Source: Panulirus ornatus
Taxonomy: Eukaryota; Arthropoda; Malacostraca; Decapoda; Palinuridae
Direction: 5' to 3'
Assembly (NCBI RefSeq): GCF_036320965.1
Contig: NC_092264.1
Location: forward strand, 13,765,775-13,829,774
Length of the DNA: 64,000 bases
Shown here: positions 21,712-33,555 of the stretch, one piece after another
How positions within the stretch are numbered: position 1 is the first letter of the stretch
Layout: the number at the start of each line of letters is the position of its first letter
Made by a program: the position numbers and the translations under genes
The notes under the pieces: generated by a model
What the model saw: the letters and a program-made list of their open reading frames with translations, nothing else
What the model was told of the DNA's origin: nothing
Database searches by the model: none

Positions 21712-24505
21712 GTACATATGTAAGTAGGAGAGATGGCCAGAGAGCATTATTGGATTACGCGTTAATTGATAGGTACGCGAAAGAGAGAGAGACTTTAGGA
21801 TGTTAATGTGCTGAGAGGTGCAACTGGAGGGATATCTGATCATTATCTTGTGGAGGCGAAGGTGAAGATTTGTAGAGGTTTTCAGAAAAGAGGAAAGAAT
21901 GTTAGGGTGAAAAGAGTGGTGAGAGTAAGTGAACTTGGGAAGGAGACTTGTGTGAGGGAGTACCAGGAGAGACTGAGTACAGAATGGAAAGAGGTGAGAA
22001 CAAAGGAGGTAAGGGGAGATGGGGAGGAATGGGATGTATTTAGGGAAGGAGTGAAGGCTTGCACAAAAGATGCTTGTGGCATGAGAAGCGTGGGAGGTGG
22101 GTATATTAGAAAGGATAGTGAGTGGTGGGATGATGAAGTAAGATAATTAGTGAAAGAGAAGAGAAAGGCATTTGGACGATTTTTTACAGGGAAATAATGC
22201 AAATGAGTGGGAGATGTATAAAAGAAAGAGGCAGGAGGTCAAGAGAAAGGTGGAAGAGGTGAAAAAGAGGGCAAATGAGAGTTGGGTTGAGAGAGTATCA
22301 TTAAATTTTAGGGAGAATAAAAAGATGTTTTGGAAGGAGGTAATTAAAGTGCGTAAGACAAGGGAACAAATGGGAACTTCCGTGAAGGGGGCTAATGGGG
22401 AGGTGATAACATGTAGTGGTGATGTGAGGAGATGGAGTGAGTATTTTGAAGGTTTGTTGAATGAGTTTGATGATAGAGTGGCAGGTATAGGGTGTTTTGG
22501 TCAAGGTGGTGTGCAAAGTGAGAGGGTTAGGGAGAATGATTTGGTAAACAGAGAAGAGGTATTAAAAGCTTTGCGGAAGATGAAAGCCGGGAAGGCAGCG
22601 GGTTTGGATGGTATTGCAGTCGAATTTATTAAAAAAGGGGGTGACTGTATTGTTGACTGGTTGGTAAGGTTATTTAATGTATGTATGACTCATGGTGAGG
22701 TGCCTGAGGATTGGCGGAATGCTTGCATAGTGCCATTGTACAAAGGCAAAGGGGATAAAAGTGAGTGCTCCAATTACAGAGGTATAAGTTTTTTTTAGTA
22801 TTCCTGGTAAATTATATGGGAGGGTATTGATTGAGAGGGTGAAGGCATGTACAGAGCATCAGATTGGGGAAGAGCAGTGTGGTTTCAGAAGTGGCAGAGG
22901 ATGTGTGGATCAGGTGTTTTGCATTGAAGAATGTATGTGAGCAATACTTAGAAAAGCAAAAGGATTTGTATGTAGCATTTATGGATCTGGAGAAGGCATA
23001 TGATAAAGTTGATAGAGATGCTCTATGGAAAGTATTATGAGTATATGGTGTGGGAGGCAAGTTGTGAGAAGCAGTGAAAAGTTTTTATCGAGGATTAAAT
23101 CGTGTGTACGTGTAGGAAGAGAGGAAAGTGATTGTTTCTCAGTGAATGTAGGTTTGCGGCAAGGGTTTGTGATGTCTCCATGGTTAATTTGTTTATGGAT
23201 GGGGTTGTTAGAGAAGGTGAATGCAAGAGTTTTGGAAAGGGGCAAGTATGCAGTCTGTTGTGGATGAGAGAGCTTGGGAAGTGAGTCAGTTGTTGTTCGC
23301 TGATGATACAGCGCTGGTGGCTGATTCATGTGAGAAACTGCAGAAGCTGGTGACTGAGTTTGGTAGAGTATGTGAAAGAAGAAAGCTGAGAGTAAATGTG
23401 AATAAGAGCAAGGTTATTAGGTATAATAGGGTTGAGGGACAAGTCAGTTGGGAGGTAAGTTTGAATGGAGAAAAACTGGAGGAAGTGAAGGGGTTTAGAT
23501 ATCTGGGAGTGGATCTGGCAGCGGATGGAACCATGGAAGCGGAAGTGAATCATAGGGTGGGGGAGGGGACGAAAATTCTGGGAGCGTTGAAGCATGTTTG
23601 GAAGTCGAGAATATTATCTCGGAAAGCAAAAAATGGTATGTTTGAAGGAATAGTGGTTCCAACAATGTTGTATGGTTGCGAGGCGTTGGCTATGGATAGA
23701 GTTGTGCGGAGGAGGGTGGATGTGCTGGAAATGAGATGTTTGAGAACAATGTGTGGTGTGAGGTGGTTTGATCGAGTAAGTAATGTAAGGGTAAGAGAGA
23801 TGTGTGGTAGTAAAAAGAGTGTGATTGAGAGAGCAGAAGAGGGTGTTTTGAAATGGTTTGGTCACATGGAGAGAATGAGTGAGGAAAGATTAGCAAAGAG
23901 GATATATGTGTCAGAGATGGAGCTAACGAGAAGTGGGAGACCAAATTGGAGGTGGAAAGATGGAGTGAAAAAGATTTTGAGTGATCGGAGCCTGACCATG
24001 CAGGAGGGTAAAAGGCGTGCAAGGAATAGAGTGAATTGGAACGATGTGGTATACCGGGGTCGACGTGCTGTCAATGGATTGAACCAGGGCATGTGAAGCG
24101 TCTAGGGTAAACCATGGAAAGTTGTGTGGGTCCTGGATGTGGAAAGGGAGCTGTGATTTCGGTGCATTATTACATGGCAGCTAGAGAGTGAGTGTGAACG
24201 AATGGGGCCTTTGTTGTCTTTTCCTAGCGCTACCTCGCGCACATGCGGGGGAGGGTGTTGTTATTTCATGTGTGGCGATGGGAATGAATAAAGGCAGGCA
24301 TTATGAATTTTTACATGTGTATGTATGTATATGTCTGTTTGTATATATATGTATACGTTGAGATGTATAGGTATGTATATTTTTGTGTGTGTGGACGTGT
24401 ATGTATATACATGTGTATGTGTGTGGGTTGGGGCCATTCTTTCGTCTGTTTCCTTGCGCTACCTCGCTAACGCGGGAGACAGCGATAAAGCAAAATAAAA
24501 ATAAA

Positions 24506-24507
<2 letters not shown>
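21711..24507 (+). mobile_element. RTE-A copy from mid-endonuclease to tail, long 3' UTR
   Basis: It begins in the endonuclease ('YVSRRDGQRALLDY' region) and covers the rest of the element (2.8 kb). Frames 21808-22146, 22172-22798 and 23221-24096 are separated by indels. Motif A reads 'AFMDLEKAYDKVD' and motif C 'LLFADDTALVA'. The terminus keeps the CGA codon and the longer end GLNQGM. The UTR is long. It is an older copy than its left neighbour by subfamily markers. Confidence 0.92.
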
Positions 24508-24577
<70 letters not shown>

Positions 24578-24589
24578 TTATTTTTTTTT
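24508..24589. repeat. (TA)n joining two RTE-A tails in opposite orientation
   Basis: The A-rich tail of the left (+) copy runs into ~66 bases of TA, then a T-rich stretch that is the tail of the right (-) copy: a tail-to-tail junction. Confidence 0.93.
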
Positions 24590-25127
24590 TTATTATACTT
24601 TGTCGCTGTCTCCCGCGTTTGCGAGGTCGCGCAAGGACACAGACGAAAGAAATGGCCCAACCCCCCCCCCCCCCCATACACATGTATATACATACGTCCA
24701 CACACGCAAATATACATACCTACACAGCTTTCCATGGTTTACCCCAGACGCTTCACATGCCTTGATTCAATCCACTGACAGCACGTCAACCCCGGTATAC
24801 CACATCGCTCCAATTCACTCTATTCCTTGCCCTCCTTTCACCCTCCTGCATGTTCAGGCCCCGATCACACAAAATCTTTTTCACTCCATCTTTCCACCTC
24901 CAATTTGGTCTCCCTCTTCTCCTTGTTCCCTCCACCTCCGACTCATATATCCTCTTGGTCAATCTTTCCTCACTCATCCTCTCCATGTGCCCAAACCACT
25001 TCAAAACACCCTCTTCTGCTCTTTCAACCACGCTCTTTTTATTTCCACACATCTCTCTTACCCTTACGTTACTCACTCGATCAAACCACCTCACACCACA
25101 CATTGTCCTCAAACATCTCATTTCCAG

Positions 25128-25131
<4 letters not shown>
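24590..25131 (-). mobile_element. RTE-A 3' fragment, left arm of an inverted pair
   Basis: It covers the short 3' UTR and C-terminal coding region down to the 'VLEMRCL' codons, truncated at (TA)n 25132-25160. It has the VVYRG stop. Its sequence is nearly the reverse complement of 25602-26120 in the next copy. Confidence 0.92.

Positions 25132-25160
<29 letters not shown>
25132..25160. repeat. (TA)n spacer of the inverted pair
   Basis: About 29 bases of AT between divergent, truncated RTE-A copies. Confidence 0.95.
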
Positions 25161-25167
<7 letters not shown>

Positions 25168-26125
25168 CGCTGATGACACAGCGCTGGTGGCTGATTCATG
25201 TGAGAAACTGCAGAAGCTGGTGACTGAGTTTGGTAAAGTGTGTGGAAGAAGAAAGTTAAGAGTAAATGTGAAAAAGAGCAAGGTTATTAGGTACAGTAGG
25301 GTTGAGGGTCAAGTCAATTGGGAGGTGAGTTTGAATGGAGAAAAACTGGAGGAAGTGAAGTGTTTTAGATATCTGGGAGTGGATCTGGCAGCGGATGGAA
25401 CCATGGAAGCGGAAGTGGATCATAGGGTGGGGGAGGGGGCGAAAATTCTGGGGGCCTTGAAGAATGTGTGGAAGTCGAGAACATTATCTCGGAAAGCAAA
25501 AATGGGTATGTTTGAAGGAATAGTGGTTCCAACAATGTTGTATGGTTGCGAGGCGTGGGCTATGGATAGAGTTGTGCGCAGGAGGATGGATGTGCTGGAA
25601 ATGAGATGTTTGAGGACAATGTGTGGTGTGAGGTGGTTTGATCGAGTGAGTAACGTAAGGGTAAGAGAGATGTGTGGAAATAAAAAGAGCATGGTTGAGA
25701 GAGCAGAATAGGGTGTTTTGAAGTGGTTTGGGCACATGGAGAGGATGAGTGAGGAAAGATTGACCAAGAGGATATATGTGTCGGAGGTGGAGGGAACAAG
25801 GAGAAGAGGGAGACCAAATTGGAGGTGGAAAGATGGAGTGAAAAAGATTTTGTGTGATCGGGGCCTGAACATGCAGGAGGGTGAAAGGAGGGCAAGGAAT
25901 AGAGTGAATTGGAGCGATGTGGTATACCGGGGTTGACGTGCTGTCAGTGGATTGAATCAAGGCATGTGAAGCGTCTGGGGTAAACCATGGAAAGCTGTGT
26001 AGGTATGTATATTTGCGTGTGTGGACGTATGTATATACATGTGTATGGGGGGGGTTGGGCCATTTCTTTCGTCTGTTTCCTTGCGCTACCTCGCAAACGC
26101 GGGAGACAGCGACAAAGTATAAAAA
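25161..26125 (+). mobile_element. RTE-A copy, right arm of the inverted pair
   Basis: It starts exactly at the RT motif C codons ('LLFADDTALVADS') and continues through the C-terminal domain. One nonsense change lies at 25709 (gaa to taa after 'VERAE'). The 3' UTR is short, the stop is VVYRG, and the end is A-rich then (TA)n. Confidence 0.92.
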
Positions 26126-26150
26126 AAAATATATATATATATATATATAA

Positions 26151-26850
26151 GTTCTGGGAGCCTTGAAGAATGTGTGGAAGTCGAGAGCATTATCTCGGAA
26201 AGCAAAAATGGGTATGTTTGAAGGAATAGTGGTTCCAACAATGTTGTATGGTTGCGAGGCGTGGGCTATGGATAGAGTTGTGCGCAGGAGGATGGATGTG
26301 CTGGAAATGAGATGTTTGAGGACAATGTGTGGTGTGAGGTGGTTTGATCGAGTAAGTAACGTAAGGGTAAGAGAGATGTGTGGAAATAAAAAGAGCTTGG
26401 TTGAGAGAGCAGGAGAGGGTGTTTTGAAATGGTTTGGGCATATGGAGAGAATGAGTGAGGAAAGATTGACCAAGAGGATATATATGTCGGAGGTGGAGGG
26501 AACGAGGAGAAGAGGGAGACCAAATTGGAGGTGGAAAGATGGAGTGAAAAAGATTTTGTGTGATCGGGGCCTGAACATGCAGGAGGGTGAAAGGCGGGCA
26601 AGGAATAGAGTGAATTGGAGCGATGTGGTATACCGGGGTTGACGTGCTGTCAGTGGATTGAATCAAGGCATGTGAAGCGTCTGGGGTAAACCATGGAAAG
26701 CTGTGTAGGTATGTATATTTGCGTGTGTGGACGTATGTATATACATGTGTATGGGGGTGGGTTGGGCCATTTCTTTCGTCTGTTTCCTTGCGCTACTTCG
26801 CAAGCGCGGGAGACAGCGACAAAGCAAAAAAAAAAAAAAAATAATAAAAA
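26151..26850 (+). mobile_element. RTE-A 3' copy in tandem after the inverted pair
   Basis: It begins after a 22-base AT tract with the 'GALKNVWKSR' codons. An open frame of 159 codons (26163-26642) holds the whole C-terminal domain and ends in VVYRG. The UTR is short with an A-rich tail. A ~40 base remnant of another RTE-A 3' end ('ggtgggccgtttttcgtcta') follows at 26890. Confidence 0.92.
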
Positions 26851-27014
26851 ATATATATATATATGAACGTTTATATGTATATGAGTAGGTGGGCCGTTTT
26901 TCGTCTATTTCCTTGCATGAATTTGCCTCCATATAAACTCAGTAAAGATATAAACTGGTGAGAGTCCAATGGACAGTCAGATACGTTCAGTCGTTTAGTC
27001 TCGCTGATCAAACG

Positions 27015-27724
27015 TAAGGGCCTGTTCACACTAGCGGTTTGACCCGCCGCGGTTCGAACCGCGGCGGGTATATATCTATGTAAGTCAATGGAGCTGTTCA
27101 CACACAACCGCGTCCCGCGGCGGAACCGCGGCGGGTCGAGATCTAAAGTCACCCGCTGCGGATCCGCGGCGGGTCGATTTACATGTGTTCCAATGGGAGC
27201 GTACACACTTGGCGGTTTCAAGGCGGTTTGAAGGCCAGAATGGCTTTCCATTGGCTAGCTTACCCCGTGCTTCTAGCCAGTCAGAAGAACGCTGGTCTGT
27301 TGTCATGACAACCAGCACAGATATCCACGTGCAGTATGATCCTGATGTATGGCAACACCTACGGAAGTGCAAGTTGACTGTTATTTATTTTTTATTGGTA
27401 TCTGGGCATCTGTATCTGGTATCTGTAAATGAATAATTTGTATCACACATAGCCAGCAAGACAGTGGAGAAGAACTTCTTGTAATTATAATACATGGAGC
27501 CTGTGCCTGAAGGTTGGATTAGTCTAACATGTTTCCCGTCAATTGCACCTATGCAAGAGCCAGAGACATGCTGCCTCCTCTACGTCCATGTTGATACTAT
27601 ACAGTGGCAGGACTCCTGCCCAGCTGATCAGTGTCGCGGCTCCCGCCTGGTGAAACTGCCTCCTCCGTTCACATTAGCGGTTGGAACCGCCGCGGGTCAA
27701 ACCGCTAGTGTGAATCAGGCCTAA
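27015..27724. mobile_element. Harbinger/PIF-type non-autonomous DNA transposon (MITE)
   Basis: Terminal inverted repeats of ~33 bases are at 27018-27052 and 27687-27721; both ends read inward as 'ggcctg[a]ttcacactagcg' then 'gtttgacccgc'. A 3-bp duplication TAA flanks them (27015-27017 and 27722-27724). TAA/TTA duplications are typical of PIF/Harbinger. Subterminal GC-rich palindromes built on 'ccgcggcgggt' fill 27042-27180 and 27665-27715. The ~700 bp interior has no transposase frame. The TIR and TSD are read directly; the superfamily is inferred from TSD length and sequence. Confidence 0.85.
27042..27069. repeat. Perfect 28-bp palindrome in the MITE subterminal region
   Basis: The segment equals its own reverse complement, centred on TTCGAA at 27053-27058, with arms of CCGCCGCGG type. 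Related half-sites recur at 27112-27136 and 27150-27175. These are candidate transposase binding sites. Confidence 0.9.
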
Positions 27725-28280
27725 CAGGTAAGTCTATTCCGCGTTTGCCATGACAACTAGCATTTTGTGCTTCCACATATTAGGACTAGCTTTCTGATGC
27801 AGAAAAGAGAATGTGTTCTTTTCTTTTTCTTATGAACAATAGGCGTATAGGTGAGGAAGACTTACGTGCAGTCTATTCAACTATGTATTGTCTTGCTTTC
27901 CAGTAAGTTTCGTTCAGAGAGCGACATCTGGCAGTTCCTCCGCGACTTAAAACTTCTTTAAATCCTATCGAATTGGGACTATTGTGATTTGTCACTACAG
28001 ATGCACTCTATATGATTTATATTATAGAAATGTATCATGTATCTATGTCGATAACGCTTTAATTAGGATATTATTCTAGGCCCTGTCGAAACTTTCTGGC
28101 GGAATTTTTCGTATCGTTCAATTTTAATCAAGAACAGTTCCAAGTCGTTCGAAACATTATATTGTATTTAAAAATTATTATTTAATCATTCGGGGAAATT
28201 AGTATTCAATTTGACGGGAAAAAATGCTTTTAAAATGCTAAAGCTTTTTGTTTATGAGGAAGATGAATAATAATGACGAC
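27725..28280. other. Unassigned unique sequence
   Basis: Moderately AT-rich. No ORF with recognisable content, no repeat. Confidence 0.4.
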
Positions 28281-28289
28281 ACATAAACC

Positions 28290-28705
28290 TTCGTTTGATG
28301 ACCTTATCAAGCGCCATCTTCAGCTGACGAGGCAAGACACGGCCGTGGAAGTGAAATCACCCTTGAACAGCGACAATCTATCGAGGCTTTCATATTTGCG
28401 GATATTCCACCATCAGAGAGATATCACGCATACTGAATAGAAGCCAAAGGACAGTTTACCACTGGGTGAAGAGGGTAGAAGACACCCATAAGAGGAAACG
28501 TACGTAGAATAGTCATCCACAACATAAGCCAGGCGAAGAAGACCCCCTTTACCACAACGGTAGAACTCCAAAAACAGAACAGAAGGTCGGTTTGGTCTCC
28601 AGATAATAAGAGAAATATATCACAAATTACTGGACTCCCATCACAGTATCCCTGCTAACAAGCTGTTCGTGACTGACGAAACCATAGAGGAGCAGCTAGG
28701 CTTCG
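28290..28705 (+). pseudogene. Degenerate transposase-like N-terminal region with helix-turn-helix
   Basis: 28410-28508 reads 'TIREISRILNRSQRTVYHWV' followed by 'KRVED' and a basic end, ending in TAG. This fits a homeodomain-like HTH as found in Tc1/mariner and related transposases (typical form: REIA..L..S..TV...V.R). Upstream, in another frame, 28367-28422 gives 'LEQRQSIEAFIFADIP', as expected for the helix before the HTH. Downstream, 28580-28713 gives another open stretch ending TAA with 'TIEEQLGFAW'. At least one frameshift is needed, so it is a relic. The exact superfamily is not determined. Confidence 0.55.
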
Positions 28706-28977
28706 CATGGTAATATATTTGTGTGTGTGTGTGTGTGTGAAAATGTAGTATTGGCATTGTAGTCTATATTGCCGATATTATTCATTTATCTTTTTTTTTT
28801 GTAGTAGACAAATATAGATTAATGTCGGTACGGCCTTATCTCTGGACACTTGGTGACTGATAGGCCACGAAGAGTTAAAAGACGTTTAATTCTTTTCTGC
28901 TGCTTGTCTAACGACCATACACAATTTCCTAAAAAAAAGTTTTTTTTTTATATTTTTCATCACAAGGAATATTCATG

Positions 28978-29224
28978 AGTGTGTAGTTAGTTATTTTAAT
29001 GATCATAGTAAATAGTTAATGGAGTGGAGAGTGTGTAGTTAGTTATTTTAATGATCATAGTCAGTGGTGTGGAGAGTGTGTAGTTAGTTATTTTAATGAT
29101 CAGAGTAAATAGTTAATGGTGTGGAGAGTGTGTAGTTACTTATTTTGATGATAATAGTCAGTGGTGTGGAGAGTGTGTAGTTAGTTATTTTAATGATCAG
29201 AGTAAATAGTTAATGGTGTGGAGA
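28978..29224. repeat. Minisatellite with alternating 52/45-bp units
   Basis: The word 'gtgtgtagtt' starts at 28979, 29031, 29076, 29128 and 29173, i.e. spacings of 52, 45, 52 and 45. Units contain 'agttattttaatgatca' and differ by presence or absence of 'aaatagttaatg'. A two-part higher-order repeat of ~97 bp is therefore present about 2.5 times. Confidence 0.93.
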
Positions 29225-29795
29225 AAGCCTTGGACCAGAAAATAATTTATCGAGTTTAATGGACAGTTCATGAGACTGGTGTCACCGCGTCATTGTCAAA
29301 GTTTAGAGAAAAAACAAATGGACATTCATCATCGCATTTCTAAAATGAATGAGTAATAATTATACTTTTATTATATTACATTACATTATGTTTTATAGTG
29401 TCATATGGAAAATAATTCGAAGGGAACACATACACATCGACTTACTTCACTACCAACCATTAGCGAATGCCTCTCTATCGAATAGCTACCAAATGTCGCC
29501 ATCAGGACGAAAGGTTCTGAAAACTATGACGGTACTTAGTATAGTCGACTGTGTATACCAGGTCACACACACACAACGACCCAAGTGCAGGACACAACTT
29601 ACGGCGCTGCTTGCGCCCAGGGCGTCATGTGACGCTGACGCCGATCTGAAGGAGCGTGTCTACAGCCAAAGACTTTGGTCTACAGGTGGGCTGACGGTGT
29701 AGGGGTCTAGGAAAGACGCTCAAGTGCCAGGAGGAGGCGGAGGAAGCGGTAGTCCTTCAAATCCATTCCTCCCGACTATTGCTACGCATTCACCG
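29225..29795. other. Unassigned sequence between two minisatellites
   Basis: An open frame of 117 codons on + at 29349-29702 matches no family I recognise. The second half is relatively GC-rich (29570-29760). It may be non-coding. Confidence 0.35.
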
Positions 29796-30066
29796 CGCTC
29801 AACCCCTCACTCACCCCAACCCCACCAGGCAGTCGCCGCGCTCAACCCCTTCACTCACCTAACCCCACCAGGCAGTCGCCGCGCTCAACCCTTCACTCAC
29901 CCAACCCCACCAGGCAGTCGCCGCGCTCAACCCCTCACTCACCCTAACCCCACCAGGCAGTCGCCGCGCTCAACCCCTCACTCACCCTAACCCCACCAGG
30001 CAGTCGCCGCGCTCAACCCCTCACTCACCCTAACCCCACCGGGCAGTCGCCGCGCTCAACCCCTCC
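29796..30066. repeat. GC-rich 43-bp minisatellite, about six copies
   Basis: The unit start 'ggcagtcgccgcgctcaac' occurs at 29828, 29871, 29913, 29956, 29999 and 30042, spaced 42-43 bases, with a partial unit before. The end of the unit is 'ctcaccctaaccccacca'. Identity between units is high. Confidence 0.95.
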
Positions 30067-31126
30067 CACCCCAGCACAGCGGATGACATCAATTCGGCCA
30101 ACAACGTCAGTTACAATGACCATTTTTGAAAAAAATAAAGGTAAAATATCTAAAAGCGGACGTGCGTACTGTATATAGTATTGACGAGATATCAATTAAT
30201 TCCATTCACAGAAGAGCTGAAATACGTAGGGTTAGAGGTATATTCTGGATTAAAACCACGCTACACCAACAGTTTAATATTCATATAATTGATTGGTATC
30301 ACTCATCAAAGTATCAACAATAGTAGAGACACCCTTTTTTTTGCGGGTACAACATAAAAAAGGTATTGATACTTTGAACAAGACATTGTTGTCATCTGTT
30401 ACTTCACATTTTCCCTGAATAACCCTTCACGATGTTGGATTACTTGATCTTGAAAGATGTATGAGAGTTGGCGTAAAAAGAAATCTTAATTATTGATTCA
30501 TGGAAGGAACAAGGAATCCAACAGAGTAAAGACAAGACTGCAAAAATAAGAACAAGCGCGCCATCTTTCTAATAAATTACTCAAGAAGTAACTGAATGAA
30601 CATAGTGTTTTAATATGAGGGGTCAAGCTCAAGTGAAAGATTTCTTAATTCAAAATAAGAATTTGACGTAACACACAGCTGTTGTTTTGAATTTATTTCA
30701 AGACTAGTTACAATATAGATTATATACATAACTTTTTATATGATGTAATTCTGGGAGCTGTGTCAAACTGCACATGGGGTGCAATTTAAAGACTAGCAAA
30801 CATTAATAAAAAAATAATAGTACAATTGTTCATGATATTACACATTACAGTGAAAAGTCTTCATGGTTGTCTATGATACAGTATTATAGTTGATAAACTT
30901 TATTTCACGAATAGTACATGTAGGTTTGAAAGGACAATAATATTGGATCCATATGATACACACACATCTAATCTTAATTTGAACTTGCAAAATATTTAAC
31001 TCGCTAACAGACACACTGAAATTTTAAGTCTTCAGTTTCTGACTTGCAGAAATGAATAACTATTTCATGTAGAATAAAGATTTTTTTTTAGGGAAAACAG
31101 CATTTGAGGATATAGTTATATGTATG

Positions 31127-31129
<3 letters not shown>
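30067..31129. other. Unassigned AT-rich sequence
   Basis: No supported gene or repeat in these ~1.1 kb. Confidence 0.4.

Positions 31130-31190
<61 letters not shown>
31130..31190. repeat. (TA)n tail of the - strand RTE-A copy
   Basis: The TA tract abuts the conserved RTE-A 3' end (31205-31260 on the - strand). Confidence 0.93.
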
Positions 31191-31201
<11 letters not shown>

Positions 31202-32708
31202 TTGGTTTGTCGCTGTCTCCCGCGTTTGCGAGGTAGCGCAAGGAAACAGACGAAAGAAATGGCCCAACCCACCCCCATACACATGTATATACACACACGT
31301 CCACACACGCAAATATACATACCTATACATCTCAATGTACCCATATATATACACACACAGACACATACATATATACCCATTCACACAATTCACACTGTCT
31401 GCCTTTATTCATTCCCATCGCCACCTCGCCACACATGGAATACCATCCCCCTCCCCCCTCATGTGTGCGGGGTAGCGCTAGGAAAAGACAACAAAGGCCT
31501 CATTCGTTCACACTCAGTCTCTAGCTGTCATGCACTAATGCCCAAAACCACAGCTCCCTTTCCACATCCAGGCCCCACACAGCTTTCCATGGTTTACCCC
31601 AGACGCTTCACATGCCCCGATTCAATCCACTGACAGCACGTCAACCCCGGTATACCACATCGATCCAATTCACTCTATTCCTTGCCCGCCTTTCATCCTC
31701 CTGCATGTTCAGGCCCCGATCACTCAAAATCTTTTTCACTCCATCTTTCCACCTCCAACTTGGTCTCCCACTTCTCCTCGTTCCCTCCACCTCCGACACA
31801 TATATCCTCTTGGTCAATCTTTCCTCATTCAATCTCTCCATGTGCCCAAACCATTTCAAAACACCCTCCTCTGCTCTCTCAACCACGCTCTTTTTATTTC
31901 CACACATCTCTCTTACCCTTACATTACTTACTCGATCAAACCACCTCACACCACACATTGTCCTCAAACATCTCATTTCCAGCACATCCACCCTCCTGCG
32001 CACAACTCTATCCATAGCCCACGCCTCGCAAACATACAACATTGTTGGAACCACTATTCCTTCAAACATACCCATTTTTGCTTTCCGAGATAATGTTCTC
32101 GACTTCCACACATTCTCCAAGGCTCCCAGGATTTTCGCCCCCTCCCCCACCCTATGATTCACTTCCGCTTCCATGGTTCCATCCGCTGCCAGATCCACTC
32201 CCAGATATCTAAAACACTTTACTTCCTCCAGTTTTTCTCCATTCAAACTTACCTCCCAGTTGACTTGACCCTCAACCCTACTGTACCTAATAACCTTGCT
32301 CTTATTCACATTTACTCTTAACTTTCTTCTTTCACATACTTTACCAAACTCAGTCACCAGCTTCTGCAGTTTTTCACATGAATCAGCCACCAGCGCTGTA
32401 TCATCTGCGAACAACAACTGACTCACTTCCCAAGCTCTCTCATCCACAACAGACTTCACTCTTGCCCCTCTTTCCAAAACTCTTGCATTCACCTCCCTAA
32501 CAACCCCATCCATAAACAAATTAAACAACCATGGAGACATCACACACCCCTGCCGCAAACCTACATTCACTGAGAACCAATCACTTTCCTCTCTTCCTAC
32601 ACGTACACATGCCTTACATCCTCGATAAAAACTTTTCACTGCTTCTAACAACTTGCCACCCACACCATACATTCTTAATACCTTCCACAGAGCATATCTA
32701 TCAACTCT

Positions 32709-32711
<3 letters not shown>

Positions 32712-32785
<74 letters not shown>
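32712..32785. repeat. (TA)n inside the triplicated RTE-A copy, first
   Basis: 74 bases of AT between two copies of the same RT segment. The flanks on both sides end in the element's own 'ta.ga.tagagttg' sequence context. Confidence 0.96.
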
Positions 32786-32787
<2 letters not shown>

Positions 32788-33482
32788 ATAGCCCACGCCT
32801 CGCAAACATACAACATTGTTGGAACCACTATTCCTTCAAACATACCCATTTTTGCTTTCCGAGATAATGTTCTCGACTTCCACACATTCTCCAAGGCTCC
32901 CAGGATTTTCGCCCCCTCCCCCACCCTATGATTCACTTCCGCTTCCATGGTTCCATCCGCTGCCAGATCCACTCCCAGATATCTAAAACACTTTACTTCC
33001 TCCAGTTTTTCTCCATTCAAACTTACCTCCCAGTTGACTTGACCCTCAACCCTACTGTACCTAATAACCTTGCTCTTATTCACATTTACTCTTAACTTTC
33101 TTCTTTCACATACTTTACCAAACTCAGTCACCAGCTTCTGCAGTTTTTCACATGAATCAGCCACCAGCGCTGTATCATCAGCGAACAACAACTGACTCAC
33201 TTCCCAAGCTCTCTCATCCACAACAGACTTCACTCTTGCCCCTCTTTCCAAAACTCTTGCATTCACCTCCCTAACAACCCCATCCATAAACAAATTAAAC
33301 AACCATGGAGACATCACACACCCCTGCCGCAAACCTACATTCACTGAGAACCAATCACTTTCCTCTCTTCCTACACGTACACATGCCTTACATCCTCGAT
33401 AAAAACTTTTCACTGCTTCTAACAACTTGCCACCCACACCATACATTCTTAATACCTTCCACAGAGCATATCTATCAACTCT

Positions 33483-33485
<3 letters not shown>

Positions 33486-33553
<68 letters not shown>
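33486..33553. repeat. (TA)n inside the triplicated RTE-A copy, second
   Basis: 68 bases of AT at the same position relative to the segment as the tract at 32712. Confidence 0.96.

Positions 33554-33555
<2 letters not shown>

Noticed and set aside
20999..21843. Long antisense open frames over RTE-A copies (e.g. 302 codons at 21843-20935, 364 codons at 26578-25484), rich in Ser, Pro, His and Leu
   Set aside because: They are mirror frames of the conserved RT/C-terminal coding sequence. The same antisense peptides ('MPSFHPPACSGPDHTKSF' type) recur wherever RTE-A lies, so they follow from codon bias of the sense strand and not from a gene.
29018..30066. CRISPR-like array
   Set aside because: Units are directly adjacent with no unique spacers, and the genome is eukaryotic.
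31124..31633. Ile-Tyr repeat proteins (IYIYIY runs) joined to His/Thr-rich peptides
   Set aside because: They are translations of (TA)n tracts and of the TG/TA-rich 3' UTR of RTE-A.
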